This document shows, one piece after another, positions 37,326 to 47,271 of a stretch of DNA of 64,000 nucleotides. The notes beneath the pieces are model-generated. The model worked only from the letters and a program-made list of their open reading frames with translations. It was not told where the DNA came from and ran no database searches. Origin of the DNA: Oscillospiraceae bacterium (lineage in GTDB: Bacteria > Bacillota > Clostridia > Oscillospirales > UBA929); assembly GCA_009782385.1 (NCBI GenBank), contig WRJE01000001.1, forward strand, positions 1-64,000, given 5' to 3'. A program made the translations under genes and the position numbers. Position 1 is the first letter of the stretch, and every line of letters starts with the position of its first letter.

Positions 37326-37905
37326 AGTTAAGTCGTCTCCTCTTATTAATTATTTCGGCTAATTGCGCCGCCGCCTCATCTATTTCGGTGTTCACAATTA
37401 TATGGTCATATAAAACCTTATTATCATAGTCTACCCGCGAGATTTCAAGACGCGCCTCTATCAGCTCTTCATTCTCCGTACCCCTGCCGCGCAGCCGCTT
37501 TCTCAGCTCATCCCAATCAGGCGGGGTTACAAACACAGTCACGGCATCGGGTGCGCGTTCTCTAACCTGAAGCATACCGTGCGATTCTATGTCTAAAATA
37601 ACGCATTGACCCTTTGCCATCGCTTCACGTATCGGCTCTTCGGGAGTTCCGTAAAACTGCCCGGCAAACTCGGCATACTCAAGCAATTCATTGTGTTCAA
37701 TGGCAAAGAGAAATCTGTCACGCGAAACAAAATGGTAGTTAATGCCTTCAATTTCGCCCTGTCTCGGTAAACGTGTAGTCATAGACACAGAGAACACACA
37801 TTCACACTCGGCAAGCCCCGACACGAGCATATGCTCGATTATCGTACTCTTGCCGACACCCGACGGACCCGATATTACTAACAACAGCCCGCTAATTGTA
37901 ACCAT
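37318..37905 (-). CDS. gmk: Guanylate kinase
   Basis: VISGPSGVGKSTI, TTRLPRQGEIEGINYHFVSRD. Confidence 0.94.
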   Translation of the reverse strand: MVTISGLLLVISGPSGVGKSTIIEHMLVSGLAECECVFSVSMTTRLPRQGEIEGINYHFVSRDRFLFAIEHNELLEYAEFAGQFYGTPEEPIREAMAKGQCVILDIESHGMLQVRERAPDAVTVFVTPPDWDELRKRLRGRGTENEELIEARLEISRVDYDNKVLYDHIIVNTEIDEAAAQLAEIINKRRRLNYA

Positions 37906-37912
37906 CTCCCGC

Positions 37913-38788
37913 TTACTCCAGATTCTGTACCTGTTCGCGTATTTTCTCTATCTCGGCCTTGAGGTCTACCACAATACGCGACAGCTCCGCGTCATTCCCC
38001 TTTGAGCCTACCGTGTTTACCTCGCGGTTAAACTCCTGCATTAAGAAATCCGCCTTGCGTCCATACGCGCCGTTCTTTTTAAGCATCGCCCTGAGTTCCG
38101 AAATATGGCTTCCAAGGCGCACAAGCTCCTCGTTGTTAGCAATTTTATCCGCGAATATGGCGGCTTCGGTCAGTAATCTGGCTTCATCCGCCGCCGTTCC
38201 AAGCAGCTCGCGCATACGGGTCTCCAGTTTCGCGCGGTACTCGGCGGCGACAATGGGTGTGCGAACCCCTGCTTTTTCCGCAAGCTCCTCAATAACCGTT
38301 ACGCTGTCCAGTATGGAGCGGCACAGCCGCTCGCCCTCGCTTAAACGCATGGCTTCCAGTTCGTCCAGCGCGGCGTTGGTGAGGTTTATCACCGTTTCCG
38401 CCGTCTCTTCCGCGTCTAACTGTCCTCGTTCCGATGAAAATACCTCCGGCATACGCGCAAGCATTTCCAGTCTTACCTCGCCGGGCAAACCCATCTCGTC
38501 TCTCATTTCGATAAGCGCGTCATAGTACGAACGCGCCACAGACTTGTTAAGAGATACCTTTACGATATCAGCTCCGCGCGTGTCCGCCGACAGATAAGCG
38601 TCAATTTTTCCGCGTGAGAGCCTCTTTGTGACAGCGGATTTAATCACATCCTCGGCAAACGCCATTATGCGCGGCACACGCGCGTTAATGTCAAGATAAC
38701 GGTGATTGACGGCACGCAGTTCAAGTGTGAACTCAATCCCCATCGCGCTGACCGCCGCTCTCCCGAATCCTGTCATTGATTTGAGCAT
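37913..38788 (-). CDS. YicC/YloC family endoribonuclease
   Basis: MLKSMTGFGRA..., ELRAVNHRYLDINARVPR, C-terminal QEFNREVNTVGSKGND. Confidence 0.92.
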   Translation of the reverse strand: MLKSMTGFGRAAVSAMGIEFTLELRAVNHRYLDINARVPRIMAFAEDVIKSAVTKRLSRGKIDAYLSADTRGADIVKVSLNKSVARSYYDALIEMRDEMGLPGEVRLEMLARMPEVFSSERGQLDAEETAETVINLTNAALDELEAMRLSEGERLCRSILDSVTVIEELAEKAGVRTPIVAAEYRAKLETRMRELLGTAADEARLLTEAAIFADKIANNEELVRLGSHISELRAMLKKNGAYGRKADFLMQEFNREVNTVGSKGNDAELSRIVVDLKAEIEKIREQVQNLE

Positions 38789-38953
38789 AATAATCTCCTT
38801 GAATCCGCCTAATTTATAATTGAACTCCTCGGACTATATTACCATATGATGTATTAGCTGTCAAATTATTTTGAATCCTCCGCATATTCCTCCGCATATT
38901 GCCAAACCTTCTCTTTTAGGTTATACTGTAAGCAGAGGAAGGAGCGATATACC

Positions 38954-39178
38954 ATGAGTAACCGTGATTACGCAAAAATACAAATTGACACCCTGCCGGA
39001 GAGCGCGTTGGAAAAGGTAATTGAATTTATTTCTTTTCAACGCTATAGTCTTGGTTTATTCGATGATGACGATGATTATTTGGCTTCGATACCGGGTATG
39101 ACTGAATCAATAAAGGAAGGTCTGGCAACGCCGCTAAGCGAATGTGTGCCGCTGTCAAAGGTTTGGTCGGATGTATGA
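38954..39178 (+). CDS. Antitoxin-like protein (DUF2281-type N-terminus)
   Basis: IQIDTLPESALEKVIEFISFQ...; overlaps the toxin gene. Confidence 0.7.
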   Translation: MSNRDYAKIQIDTLPESALEKVIEFISFQRYSLGLFDDDDDYLASIPGMTESIKEGLATPLSECVPLSKVWSDV

Positions 39179-39470
39179 CATTCAATTTACGAAACGAGCG
39201 GAGAAAGATGCCATACTCATTGAAAGAGCCGGACTGAAACCTAAAGCGATTGAATTGATTGGCATTGTTAAAACAGATCCTTTCCAAAACCCGCCGCCAT
39301 ATAAAACTCTGAAAGGTGACAGAAAGGGCGCATATTCACGCCGTATCAATCGGCATCACCGTTTTTTGTATGGAGTCTTACCTAATGCCGACAATCTAAA
39401 AGACGGGAACGGAACACTGTATGATGGTGTTGTAAAAATCATCCGTATGTGGACACATTACGATGAATAG
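39171..39470 (+). CDS. Txe/YoeB-family toxin
   Basis: MYDIQFTKRAEKDAILIERAGL...PPPYKTLKGDRKGAYSRRINRHHRFLYGV...IIRMWTHYDE; ATG at 39171. Confidence 0.85.
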   Translation: MYDIQFTKRAEKDAILIERAGLKPKAIELIGIVKTDPFQNPPPYKTLKGDRKGAYSRRINRHHRFLYGVLPNADNLKDGNGTLYDGVVKIIRMWTHYDE

Positions 39471-39483
39471 GGTTTATCTGAAC

Positions 39484-39511
39484 AGGGCGCGGCATAACAG
39501 CCGCGCCCTTC
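39484..39511. terminator. Possible terminator hairpin between convergent genes
   Basis: AGGGCGCGGCATAACAGCCGCGCCCT; no clear T-tract. Confidence 0.45.
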
Positions 39512-39525
39512 AGCATATCAGTCTG

Positions 39526-41328
39526 TTAAGCTAATCTTTTTTCCAGTTTTGAGAGCTCTTCATCGAGTTCCTTCGGTAATCTGTCGCCGTAGCTCTTGTA
39601 GTTCTCTCTGATTGACGCGATTTCCGCAATCCAAGCCTCTTTGTCTACCTCAAGAAGATGATCTAAATCATCGGCGGATACGCTTATGCCGCTGATGTCG
39701 ATTGCGTCCGGCGTTGGCAGATTGCCTATCGGTGTCGAGACAGCTTTACCTGTCCCCGCGATACGCTCGACAATCCATTTCAGCACGCGGCTGTTGTCGC
39801 CGAATCCGGGCCACATAAAGTGACCGTCTTCGCCTTTGCGGAACCAGTTGACAAAATAAATCTTGGGCAGTTTGTCGGCTGACGCTTTAGCCCCGATGTC
39901 AATCCAATGCTTGAGATAGTCGCCCATGTGATAACCCATGAAGGGCAGCATGGCGAACGGGTCGCGCCTGACCTGCCCGACTTTGTCGGTTATGTCGGCG
40001 GTGGTAATTTCCGACCCCATAATCGAGCCGAGGAAAATCCCGTGATTCCAGTCTAAGCTCTCGTTGACCAACGGTATTGTCGTCTTGCGCCGTCCGCCGA
40101 TTAGTATTGCCGAAATCGGCACGCCGTTGGGGTCTTCCCACTCGGGCGCGATAACCGGGCAGAGGGCGGCGGGTGTTGTGAAACGGGCGTTGGGGTGGGC
40201 GGCGGGTTCTTTAGAATCCGGTGTCCAGTCATTGCCTTTCCAGTCAATCGCGTGTGCCGGCGCGGGGATTCCGCTGCCTTCCCACCAAACATCGCCATCG
40301 TCTGTCAACGCTACATTGGTATAGACCGTATCCGCCTGTATCTGAGTAAAAGCGTTCGGGTTCGAGGTCATTGATGTCCCGGGTACAACTCCGAAGAATC
40401 CCGCTTCGGGATTAATGGCATAGAGCCGCCCGTCATCGCCGAAGCGCATCCAAGCAATGTCATCACCAACCGTCTCGACCTTCCAACCGGGTATAGTCGG
40501 TTTCATCATAGCCAGATTCGTCTTGCCGCAGGCACTCGGGAACGCGCCCGCCACATAGTACGACTGACCTTCGGGATTTGTTAGCTTAAGAATCAGCATA
40601 TGCTCGGCAAGCCATCCCTCGTCACGCGCCTGTATACCCGCAATACGCAGAGCAAAGCATTTTTTACTGAGCAGGGCGTTTCCGCCGTAACCCGAACCGA
40701 TAGACCATATCATGCGCTCTTCGGGGAAGTGGCTGATGTACTTCTCATCGACATTGGGAATGCACGGCCATTTCGCGTCTTTCTCACCCTCGGCAAGCGG
40801 CTTGCCGACAGAGTGCAGGCAGCGTACAAAGTCGCCGTCCGTTCCGAGCTGTTCAAGAACAGCCGTACCGATTCTCGTCATTATTTTCATGTTAAAAACA
40901 ACATACGGGCTGTCTGTTATCTCAACGCCGATTTTGGATATGAAAGAGCCGATTGGTCCCATCGAGAACGGGATAACGTACATAGTACGCCCTTTCATAC
41001 ATCCTTTGTAAATCGCTTTCATATCCGCTTTCAGTTTGTCCGGTGCAATCCAGTTATTTGTGGGGCCCGCGTCTTCTTCTTTCTCACAGGCAATGAAAGT
41101 GCGTTTTTCAACGCGAGCGACATCCGAGGGGTCACTGCGGAACAGGTAACAGCCCGGCTTTTTATCTTGATTCAGTTTTGTGCCTAAACCCGCGTCTACC
41201 ATAGTGTCAATCATTCTCTGATACTCTTCTTGAGTTCCATCGCACAAATAGATGTCGTCCGGCTCGCACATTTCGGCGATTTCTTTAATCCACGCATTCA
41301 GCGCGGCGTGTTTTGTGTTTATTGACAT
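39526..41328 (-). CDS. pckG: Phosphoenolpyruvate carboxykinase (GTP)
   Basis: [50 protein letters not shown]. Confidence 0.94.
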   Translation of the reverse strand: MSINTKHAALNAWIKEIAEMCEPDDIYLCDGTQEEYQRMIDTMVDAGLGTKLNQDKKPGCYLFRSDPSDVARVEKRTFIACEKEEDAGPTNNWIAPDKLKADMKAIYKGCMKGRTMYVIPFSMGPIGSFISKIGVEITDSPYVVFNMKIMTRIGTAVLEQLGTDGDFVRCLHSVGKPLAEGEKDAKWPCIPNVDEKYISHFPEERMIWSIGSGYGGNALLSKKCFALRIAGIQARDEGWLAEHMLILKLTNPEGQSYYVAGAFPSACGKTNLAMMKPTIPGWKVETVGDDIAWMRFGDDGRLYAINPEAGFFGVVPGTSMTSNPNAFTQIQADTVYTNVALTDDGDVWWEGSGIPAPAHAIDWKGNDWTPDSKEPAAHPNARFTTPAALCPVIAPEWEDPNGVPISAILIGGRRKTTIPLVNESLDWNHGIFLGSIMGSEITTADITDKVGQVRRDPFAMLPFMGYHMGDYLKHWIDIGAKASADKLPKIYFVNWFRKGEDGHFMWPGFGDNSRVLKWIVERIAGTGKAVSTPIGNLPTPDAIDISGISVSADDLDHLLEVDKEAWIAEIASIRENYKSYGDRLPKELDEELSKLEKRLA

Positions 41329-41408
41329 TTATATGCCTCCTTCTATATATTTAGAGCATTCTATACTATTTTGCGTATAAATGCAATAGTGGAAATGTAA
41401 AATTTCCA

Positions 41409-41834
41409 CTACTTTTCTATGATATTCTCGTCATCTTCACCCTGCGGCGGCACTAACGGTTTCAGCGGCGCGGGTGTGGGTGTCGGTACTTCAATCGGTT
41501 CGGGCGTTACCTCCGGTGTGGGCGTTGGTTCATCCTCCGGTTCAGGCGTGGGTTCGGGGTCGTCTTCAGACGGCGCGCCGGGGTCGTCGCGCCCTACATC
41601 GTTGTTATCCGGATTATCACTGTTATCTGTATTGGACGGCGCACCGGGGTCGTCGCGCCCTACGTCCGGTGTAACCATCGGGTCAACTAATATCGTGTTG
41701 GGCGGCGGGTCGATTTCACTCGCCGCGTTCAAGCCGCTAAGGGCGGCGGCAATAGAGACCGCGCCCAACGCGACAGATACTACTAAAATTGCCAGAACGA
41801 GCATTCCGCGTCCTGTTATCTTATAATGCCCCAT
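41409..41834 (-). CDS. Membrane-anchored Pro/Glu/Asp-rich protein containing two in-frame copies of a dispersed repeat
   Basis: N-terminal TM; DVGRDDPGAPSNTDNSDNPDNNDVGRDDPGAPSEDD, then PTPEP-rich tail. Confidence 0.6.
   Translation of the reverse strand: MGHYKITGRGMLVLAILVVSVALGAVSIAAALSGLNAASEIDPPPNTILVDPMVTPDVGRDDPGAPSNTDNSDNPDNNDVGRDDPGAPSEDDPEPTPEPEDEPTPTPEVTPEPIEVPTPTPAPLKPLVPPQGEDDENIIEK
41570..41663. repeat. Two palindromic elements plus linker inside the 41409-41834 coding sequence
   Basis: ACGGCGCGCCGGGGTCGTCGCGCCCTAC and GACGGCGCACCGGGGTCGTCGCGCCCTAC, both near-identical to 26595-26625. Confidence 0.9.
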
Positions 41835-41854
41835 ATTACCCCCTCTTCGCCTAT

Positions 41855-41964
41855 GCGGGCGGCATATATGCCGCCCCTACATCGCCATCGGGCGGCTGTC
41901 AACCGCTATCATCCGCTATCGGGCGGCTACTATCCACCATCGGGCGGCATATATGCCGCCCCTA
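41855..41964. repeat. Cluster of palindromic elements
   Basis: CGGGCGGCATATATGCCGCCCCTAC present twice, with partial copies between. Confidence 0.9.
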
Positions 41965-42699
41965 CTTGGTTACAAAATCCAAAACTTCTTTTAATCTCTG
42001 CGCTTCGTTCTCGATTGATAAGAATTGTTTTTTATGCAGGTTCTTTCTCTCACCAATAAGCTCACGCACACGCTGTATCTGTTTTTCAAGCGCGTCAAGC
42101 TCACCGTTGTGCCGCGCAACGATTTTATCCGTCTGCTGGGCGAACGTTGCCGCGTACTCGTTAAGTTTGGTAACACGCTCGATACCATCGTTCAAGAGCC
42201 TGTCAAAGTCAAAACCCGACGCTCCGACAATTTTCATTATTATCGCGCGTCTTGACTCGGCGGGAAGCGAATCAGGCAGCGTCTTCATGTACTCTTCAAT
42301 GAGATATATGGTATCCGTACCCCCGATTTTCATACTGAGAGCCCGATAAATCTCCTCAACTTCCATGAATTTATCGGTATCCGTACTAAGCGCGGGGGAA
42401 TCATCCCAAAATGAGGAGTCATTCATTCTCTCACCAGCTTCGCTCGTTATTCCCAATTCGCCCCATTTGTCACTCGGTGTCTGCGCGAAAGGATTGGAGA
42501 CCGACTGCTCAACCCGGACTTCCTCCGGCTCCGCAATCATCTCAACGTCAGGTATAACGACAGGCGTTGACTCAAAAACCGTCGTTTCCGTCTCATTCTG
42601 AGTTTCCGTAATGTCCGCGGCTTCCTCAGTTTTCCTTACCATTCCCATGCGTTCCAACACGTTCATAACCTTGGGCGGGTCATTCTTCATAGGTTTCAC
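41962..42699 (-). CDS. Hypothetical coiled-coil protein; stop codon lies in a dispersed repeat
   Basis: ORF of 245 aa with good codon usage; ends ...LDFVTK*. Confidence 0.6.
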   Translation of the reverse strand: MKPMKNDPPKVMNVLERMGMVRKTEEAADITETQNETETTVFESTPVVIPDVEMIAEPEEVRVEQSVSNPFAQTPSDKWGELGITSEAGERMNDSSFWDDSPALSTDTDKFMEVEEIYRALSMKIGGTDTIYLIEEYMKTLPDSLPAESRRAIIMKIVGASGFDFDRLLNDGIERVTKLNEYAATFAQQTDKIVARHNGELDALEKQIQRVRELIGERKNLHKKQFLSIENEAQRLKEVLDFVTK

Positions 42700-42828
42700 C
42701 CCTTAATCAGGTATCGGGTCAAAGTTCATTATATGTTAAATTTTTCCCCATGTCAACCCCTGAACCTTTTCATTTCTACAACTTTTGCATTTTTGAGTAA
42801 ATTTTTCAAAAAATATATAAAATATGTC

Positions 42829-42857
42829 TTGACATATATCCATTTTGGGTTTACAAT
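42829..42857 (+). promoter_or_regulatory. Sigma-A promoter overlapped by repeated operator-like elements
   Basis: TTGACA - 17 nt - TACAAT; CCATTTTGGGT (42840) and CCATCTTGGGT (42871). Confidence 0.7.
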
Positions 42858-42904
42858 CAATATAACAAACCCATCTTGGGTATATTCATTAGGGGGTCGT
42901 CATA

Positions 42905-43339
42905 ATGACATTAATAACGCAAAAAGAATTATGTGAGTATTTGGCGTTAAAGCGCGAAATAGAATCACAGAAACAGCGAGCAGACGCGCTCGAGTATCAG
43001 GTGCGGCGCGGGTATGAGACAAGCTGGTGGACAAGGCATAAACCGCCTGCCGCCGTAAAGACCAATCTTATCGCCAAGAAGGTCGGATTGGAGGTCAGCA
43101 TCTTCAAAAACCTAGAAATCTTGGAATCGCAAACTCTCAGAGTTGAAGAGGCTATTCAAGCCATTGACGACTCGCTTCTGCGCGAAATCCTGCGGCTAAG
43201 GTACATAGACGGTCTTGAGTGGGACAAGCTCGGTGACAAAATCGGTTATGTTACAAGGCAGTGTTTCCGTTTTCACCGAAAGGCTCTGAACGAGCTTTAT
43301 CGCACACAATGTGTAGGTGAGTTGGAATTTGTAAAGTGA
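42905..43339 (+). CDS. Phage-type sigma-like/DUF1492-like HTH protein
   Basis: LREILRLRYIDGLEWDKLGDKIGYVTRQCFRFHRKALNEL region-4-like HTH. Confidence 0.65.
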   Translation: MTLITQKELCEYLALKREIESQKQRADALEYQVRRGYETSWWTRHKPPAAVKTNLIAKKVGLEVSIFKNLEILESQTLRVEEAIQAIDDSLLREILRLRYIDGLEWDKLGDKIGYVTRQCFRFHRKALNELYRTQCVGELEFVK

Positions 43340-43341
43340 CT

Positions 43342-43368
43342 AAAGGGCGCGTATTTCGCGTCCTTTTT
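43342..43368 (+). terminator. Rho-independent terminator
   Basis: AAAGGGCGCGTATTTCGCGTCCTTTTT. Confidence 0.75.
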
Positions 43369-43374
43369 GTCCGC

Positions 43375-45780
43375 TCAACTGTCCATGCGCTCCTTAACCC
43401 CTTGCCACTGCTCAAATGACACCAATATCTGTCTCGGTTTCGAGCCTTCGCCCGAACCGAGCAAGCCCCGTTCTTCAAGTTGGTCAACTACACGCGCCGC
43501 GCGTGCGTAACCTAATTTAAGGCGGCGTTGCAGCATTGAGGTCGAGGCTTGTCCGACCTCTAAAATTATATCCATCGCCTGTGTCAAAAGGGGATCCGTA
43601 TCATCGTGACTGCTGAAAGACTGTGATTTTTTATCGTCCTCGGGCGGACGGCTGATTTGCTCAAGCACATCATCGTCATACGCCGAAGCGGAGTTGTCTT
43701 TAATAAACTTCACAACCTCTTTGACTTCCTTTTCATGCACAAAGCAGCCCTGAACACGCGATATTTTAGAGCCGAGCGGCGCGTAGAGCATATCCCCTTT
43801 TCCGATAAGACGCTCCGCGCCCGTTGAATCGAGGATTATACGCGAATCCATGCCCGAAGCGACAGTAAAAGCAATTCTTGACGGGATATTGGACTTCATC
43901 AATCCCGTGATTACGTCCGCCGACGGTCTCTGCGTTGCCACTACCAAGTGCATTCCGGCGGCTCGCGCCTTTTGGGCAATCCTTATGACCGAATCCTCGA
44001 CTTCTTTGCCCGCGACCATCATCAAATCGGCAAGCTCATCTATTATTATAACCATTTGCGGGACTTTAGGCAACTCCTCGCCGTTAATCGCCATATTATA
44101 AGCGAAAATATCACGCACGCCGCGCTCCTGCATGAGCCTGTACCGCTTTTCCATCTCATACACCGCCCACTGCAAGGCGGACGATGCCATCTTGGGGTCT
44201 GTGACGACAGGCACGAGCAAATGAGGTATACCGTTGTAAATGTCCAACTCGACCATCTTAGGGTCAATGAGTATGAGCTTCACTTCCTCCGGGCTTGCTT
44301 TGTATAAAAGGCTGATTATCAATGAATTAACACACACGGATTTACCCGACCCGGTCGTTCCCGCGACAAGCAAGTGCGTGAGCCTGAAAATATCACCCAC
44401 GATACTCGTACCGCCTATATCCTTGCCAAGCGCGAAAGCGAGCCGCGAATCCGCGTTGGAGAACTCATCGCTCTCCAAAACATCGCGCAGATAGACCATA
44501 CTTACAAGCCTGTTGGGAACTTCAATACCCACCGTTCCCGCTTTGCCGGATACCGGAGCGATACGCACTCTGTCAACGCCCAGAGCGAGCGCGATGTCGT
44601 CCGCGCGATTTGTCAGCTTGTTAAGCGTCATCCCCTGAGCGATTTCAAACTCATAACGCGCAACGGACGGGCCGCGCACGACATTTACCAAATCGGCTTC
44701 TATGCCGAAGCTCTTTACGGCTTCACAGAGGCGCAATGAGATATTCCGCGTCTCCTCGGAGTGATCGGGCGCGTTCGTTATAGAGCTTCCCGGCAGCAGT
44801 GACAGCGGCGGGAACACATACTGCGGTGATTCTATGGGCGGTCTCAGCACAGACGGCGCGGGGCGCGTAATACGCGGCGCGGCGGCTTGCGCTATTGGCG
44901 CGGGTGTAGGTTTGCCCGGCTGATAGTCCTTCAATGAGATAAACCCCGGGGGCGGTTGATTACTCACCTCTTCGGCTTCAACGCTCTCAACGATGGGAGA
45001 GGTTTTCCCCAACGGTTCATCGCTGTCCCCGAACGATTTGCCGCGATTTACAGGTTCGTCAAACGGCAAGTCATTATCTTCCTCAGAGATGCGGCGCGAA
45101 GCTCCGGGGCGGTCAATATCAATGTCCTCGGCAAAACGTTTTTTAATCGGCGGATTGTCAACAGGCACATCATATTCAAAGCGTTTGGGACGCGCAACTT
45201 CCATCTTCGCGTACTTAGGTCTTTCGGGTTCAGGTTCATATTCCTGCGGGCGGTGGTCGCGTATAGCGTCAATCACGCCGACAACGTTAACGCGGAACAC
45301 GATTACCGCAATTATAAACGCTCCGATTATGAACAGTATCCCCGCTCCAACGCCGCTGAACAGCGTTTTGAAAAGTACGGCAAGCAAACCGCTGATTACT
45401 CCGCCCTCCGCCCATAGCGCGGGAAATACTCCCCACCCGACCTCCGAAATTTCGGGCAGCTTGCCAATCCACAGATATAGCAGTCCCCCCAGCCACAGCG
45501 GCGAGAGCAGAGCGCACCAGACGCGCAGACGTACCGGACGACCCCTGTGGAATAGAAGTATGAACGCGGCGGCAAGTAGGACGAGCGGGAACACATACGC
45601 GCCGTAGCCTATAAACCGCGACATAACTCCGGTCAGAAAGTTAAGAAACAACGCTTTTACCCCGACAAGCCCCAGAAAGCAGAAAATGGATAAAAGGGCG
45701 CAGCAAAGCGCACCCACCTCACGTCTTATCGGTGCGGGTTTAGCGGCAGCCTTTTTTGTTGGTGTCTTTTTTTGGGGCAT
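43375..45780 (-). CDS. FtsK/SpoIIIE family DNA translocase
   Basis: N-terminal TMs, GTTGSGKSVCVNSL, gamma-like winged-helix C-terminus (TSMLQRRLKLGYARAARVVDQLEERG). Confidence 0.94.
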   Translation of the reverse strand: MPQKKTPTKKAAAKPAPIRREVGALCCALLSIFCFLGLVGVKALFLNFLTGVMSRFIGYGAYVFPLVLLAAAFILLFHRGRPVRLRVWCALLSPLWLGGLLYLWIGKLPEISEVGWGVFPALWAEGGVISGLLAVLFKTLFSGVGAGILFIIGAFIIAVIVFRVNVVGVIDAIRDHRPQEYEPEPERPKYAKMEVARPKRFEYDVPVDNPPIKKRFAEDIDIDRPGASRRISEEDNDLPFDEPVNRGKSFGDSDEPLGKTSPIVESVEAEEVSNQPPPGFISLKDYQPGKPTPAPIAQAAAPRITRPAPSVLRPPIESPQYVFPPLSLLPGSSITNAPDHSEETRNISLRLCEAVKSFGIEADLVNVVRGPSVARYEFEIAQGMTLNKLTNRADDIALALGVDRVRIAPVSGKAGTVGIEVPNRLVSMVYLRDVLESDEFSNADSRLAFALGKDIGGTSIVGDIFRLTHLLVAGTTGSGKSVCVNSLIISLLYKASPEEVKLILIDPKMVELDIYNGIPHLLVPVVTDPKMASSALQWAVYEMEKRYRLMQERGVRDIFAYNMAINGEELPKVPQMVIIIDELADLMMVAGKEVEDSVIRIAQKARAAGMHLVVATQRPSADVITGLMKSNIPSRIAFTVASGMDSRIILDSTGAERLIGKGDMLYAPLGSKISRVQGCFVHEKEVKEVVKFIKDNSASAYDDDVLEQISRPPEDDKKSQSFSSHDDTDPLLTQAMDIILEVGQASTSMLQRRLKLGYARAARVVDQLEERGLLGSGEGSKPRQILVSFEQWQGVKERMDS

Positions 45781-45793
45781 TTCAATAATATCC

Positions 45794-46621
45794 TTATGTA
45801 ATAATAAATGACGCTATAAGCGTTGCCGCGCCAACCATCAAGCAGTAGTACGAAAAACCTCTGAACGAACTCTTAACGACAAGGTATCTGATAAAACACA
45901 GCGCGAAATAGCCCGTCACGGCGGCAACAACCATTCCTAATATGTATACGGGAAAAACGCTCCAGTCAAAATCCGCCGAAAAAGCGTCCTTGACTTTGAA
46001 CACGGTCGCGCCCAATATTGCAGGGACTGACATCAGAAATGACAGCTTCACGGCGAACTTTCGGTCAAAACCTCTGAACAAACCCGTTGAAATCGTAAAT
46101 CCCGAACGCGAAAACCCCGGTATCATCGCGGCAAGCATCTGCATCAATCCAACAAACAGCACATCAATGACGGTCGCGGACTTTTCGTCTTTGTTACCCT
46201 TGGGCAAAGTGTCTGACAGCCACAGAATCCCACCCGTAGCCATCAGCGCGATACCGATAAACAATGACTCTGTTGACAGATTTTCCACCGTGCCGGAAAA
46301 AAACGCAACGACTATCAGCGGCAGCGATGCAACTATAATTAGAAACAACAGCCTTCGAGCGGGCGGAACTCTCACCGAGCGGTAGCTCTGCGGATTAAAC
46401 AGTTTCGTAAACTCAATGAACATAGCCTTTATATCGTTCCAGAAGAATATACATACAGCTATCAATGTGGCGAAATGCAGCAGCACCTCAAAGAGAAGCC
46501 CTCCGGTTTCACTCATTGAGAAAAAGTTTTGAAAGATTGCCAGATGTCCCGAACTGGACACAGGCAGGAACTCGGTTACCCCCTGCACAAATCCCAAAAA
46601 CATCGCCCACCATACCGACAT
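45794..46621 (-). CDS. uppP: Undecaprenyl-diphosphate phosphatase
   Basis: GFVQGVTEFLPVSSSGHL, IPGFSRSGFTISTGL. Confidence 0.94.
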   Translation of the reverse strand: MSVWWAMFLGFVQGVTEFLPVSSSGHLAIFQNFFSMSETGGLLFEVLLHFATLIAVCIFFWNDIKAMFIEFTKLFNPQSYRSVRVPPARRLLFLIIVASLPLIVVAFFSGTVENLSTESLFIGIALMATGGILWLSDTLPKGNKDEKSATVIDVLFVGLMQMLAAMIPGFSRSGFTISTGLFRGFDRKFAVKLSFLMSVPAILGATVFKVKDAFSADFDWSVFPVYILGMVVAAVTGYFALCFIRYLVVKSSFRGFSYYCLMVGAATLIASFIIT

Positions 46622-47190
46622 TAATGTTTAACCCCCTTTCCCCTCAGCACACTCGAAACAGTTCTTATAACTATCTTAAAATCCGTCATAAAACCAATCT
46701 TCTCAACATAATCCCCGTCATATCGCGCTTTGTCGGGTATAGGCAGTTCATCGCGCCCCATAACCTGCGCCAGTCCGGTCAATCCCGGCCTTATGCCGTT
46801 CGCGCCGTATTTATCCCGCTCCGCTATGAGGTCGTCTTGATTCCACAGAGCGGGCCGCGGACCCACCGCGCTCATATCTCCGCGCAGAATATTCCAGAGC
46901 TGCGGCAGTTCGTCAATGCTGGAGCGGCGCAGGAACGCGCCGAGTTTCGTTACATATCCGCCGCCCATGAGGTGGGTCGGCACATCTTTAGGCGTATCTG
47001 AGCGCATTGTACGCAGCTTGTACAGCCAAAACAGCTTTTTGTCCTTGCCTGCACGCTTCTGCTTAAAGAAAATCTTTCCGGGGCTGTCCAGCTTTATCGC
47101 GGCGAAAACGAACGGCATGAACGGAAGCAGGACTATCAGCCCCAAAGCCGCCGCAATTATATCTATAAAACGCTTAATAAATCTATACAC
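46621..47190 (-). CDS. Bacterial sugar transferase (undecaprenyl-phosphate glycosyl-1-phosphate transferase)
   Basis: IKLDSPGKIFFKQKRAGKDKKLFWLYKLRTM, RRSSIDELPQLWNILRGDMSAVGPRP. Confidence 0.93.
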   Translation of the reverse strand: MYRFIKRFIDIIAAALGLIVLLPFMPFVFAAIKLDSPGKIFFKQKRAGKDKKLFWLYKLRTMRSDTPKDVPTHLMGGGYVTKLGAFLRRSSIDELPQLWNILRGDMSAVGPRPALWNQDDLIAERDKYGANGIRPGLTGLAQVMGRDELPIPDKARYDGDYVEKIGFMTDFKIVIRTVSSVLRGKGVKH

Positions 47191-47221
47191 GTTCCACCTA
47201 TTTTAATCGTATATCGTTCTT

Positions 47222-47271
47222 CGTAGGGGCGGCTATTAGCCGCCCGCGGACGACCAATGGTCGTCCCTACA
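47222..47271. repeat. Bipartite inverted palindromic element overlapping the 3' end of the O-antigen ligase-like gene
   Basis: CGTAGGGGCGGCTATTAGCCGCCCGCGGACGACCAATGGTCGTCCCTACA. Confidence 0.9.

Noticed and set aside
38876-38905. Short tandem repeat CCTCCGCATATTCCTCCGCATATTG
   Set aside because: Only two copies of a 12-bp unit in an intergenic region; no further structure.
42905-43339. Prophage remnant
   Set aside because: A single sigma-like/DUF1492-type gene without any structural, integrase or lysis genes nearby is insufficient for a prophage call.
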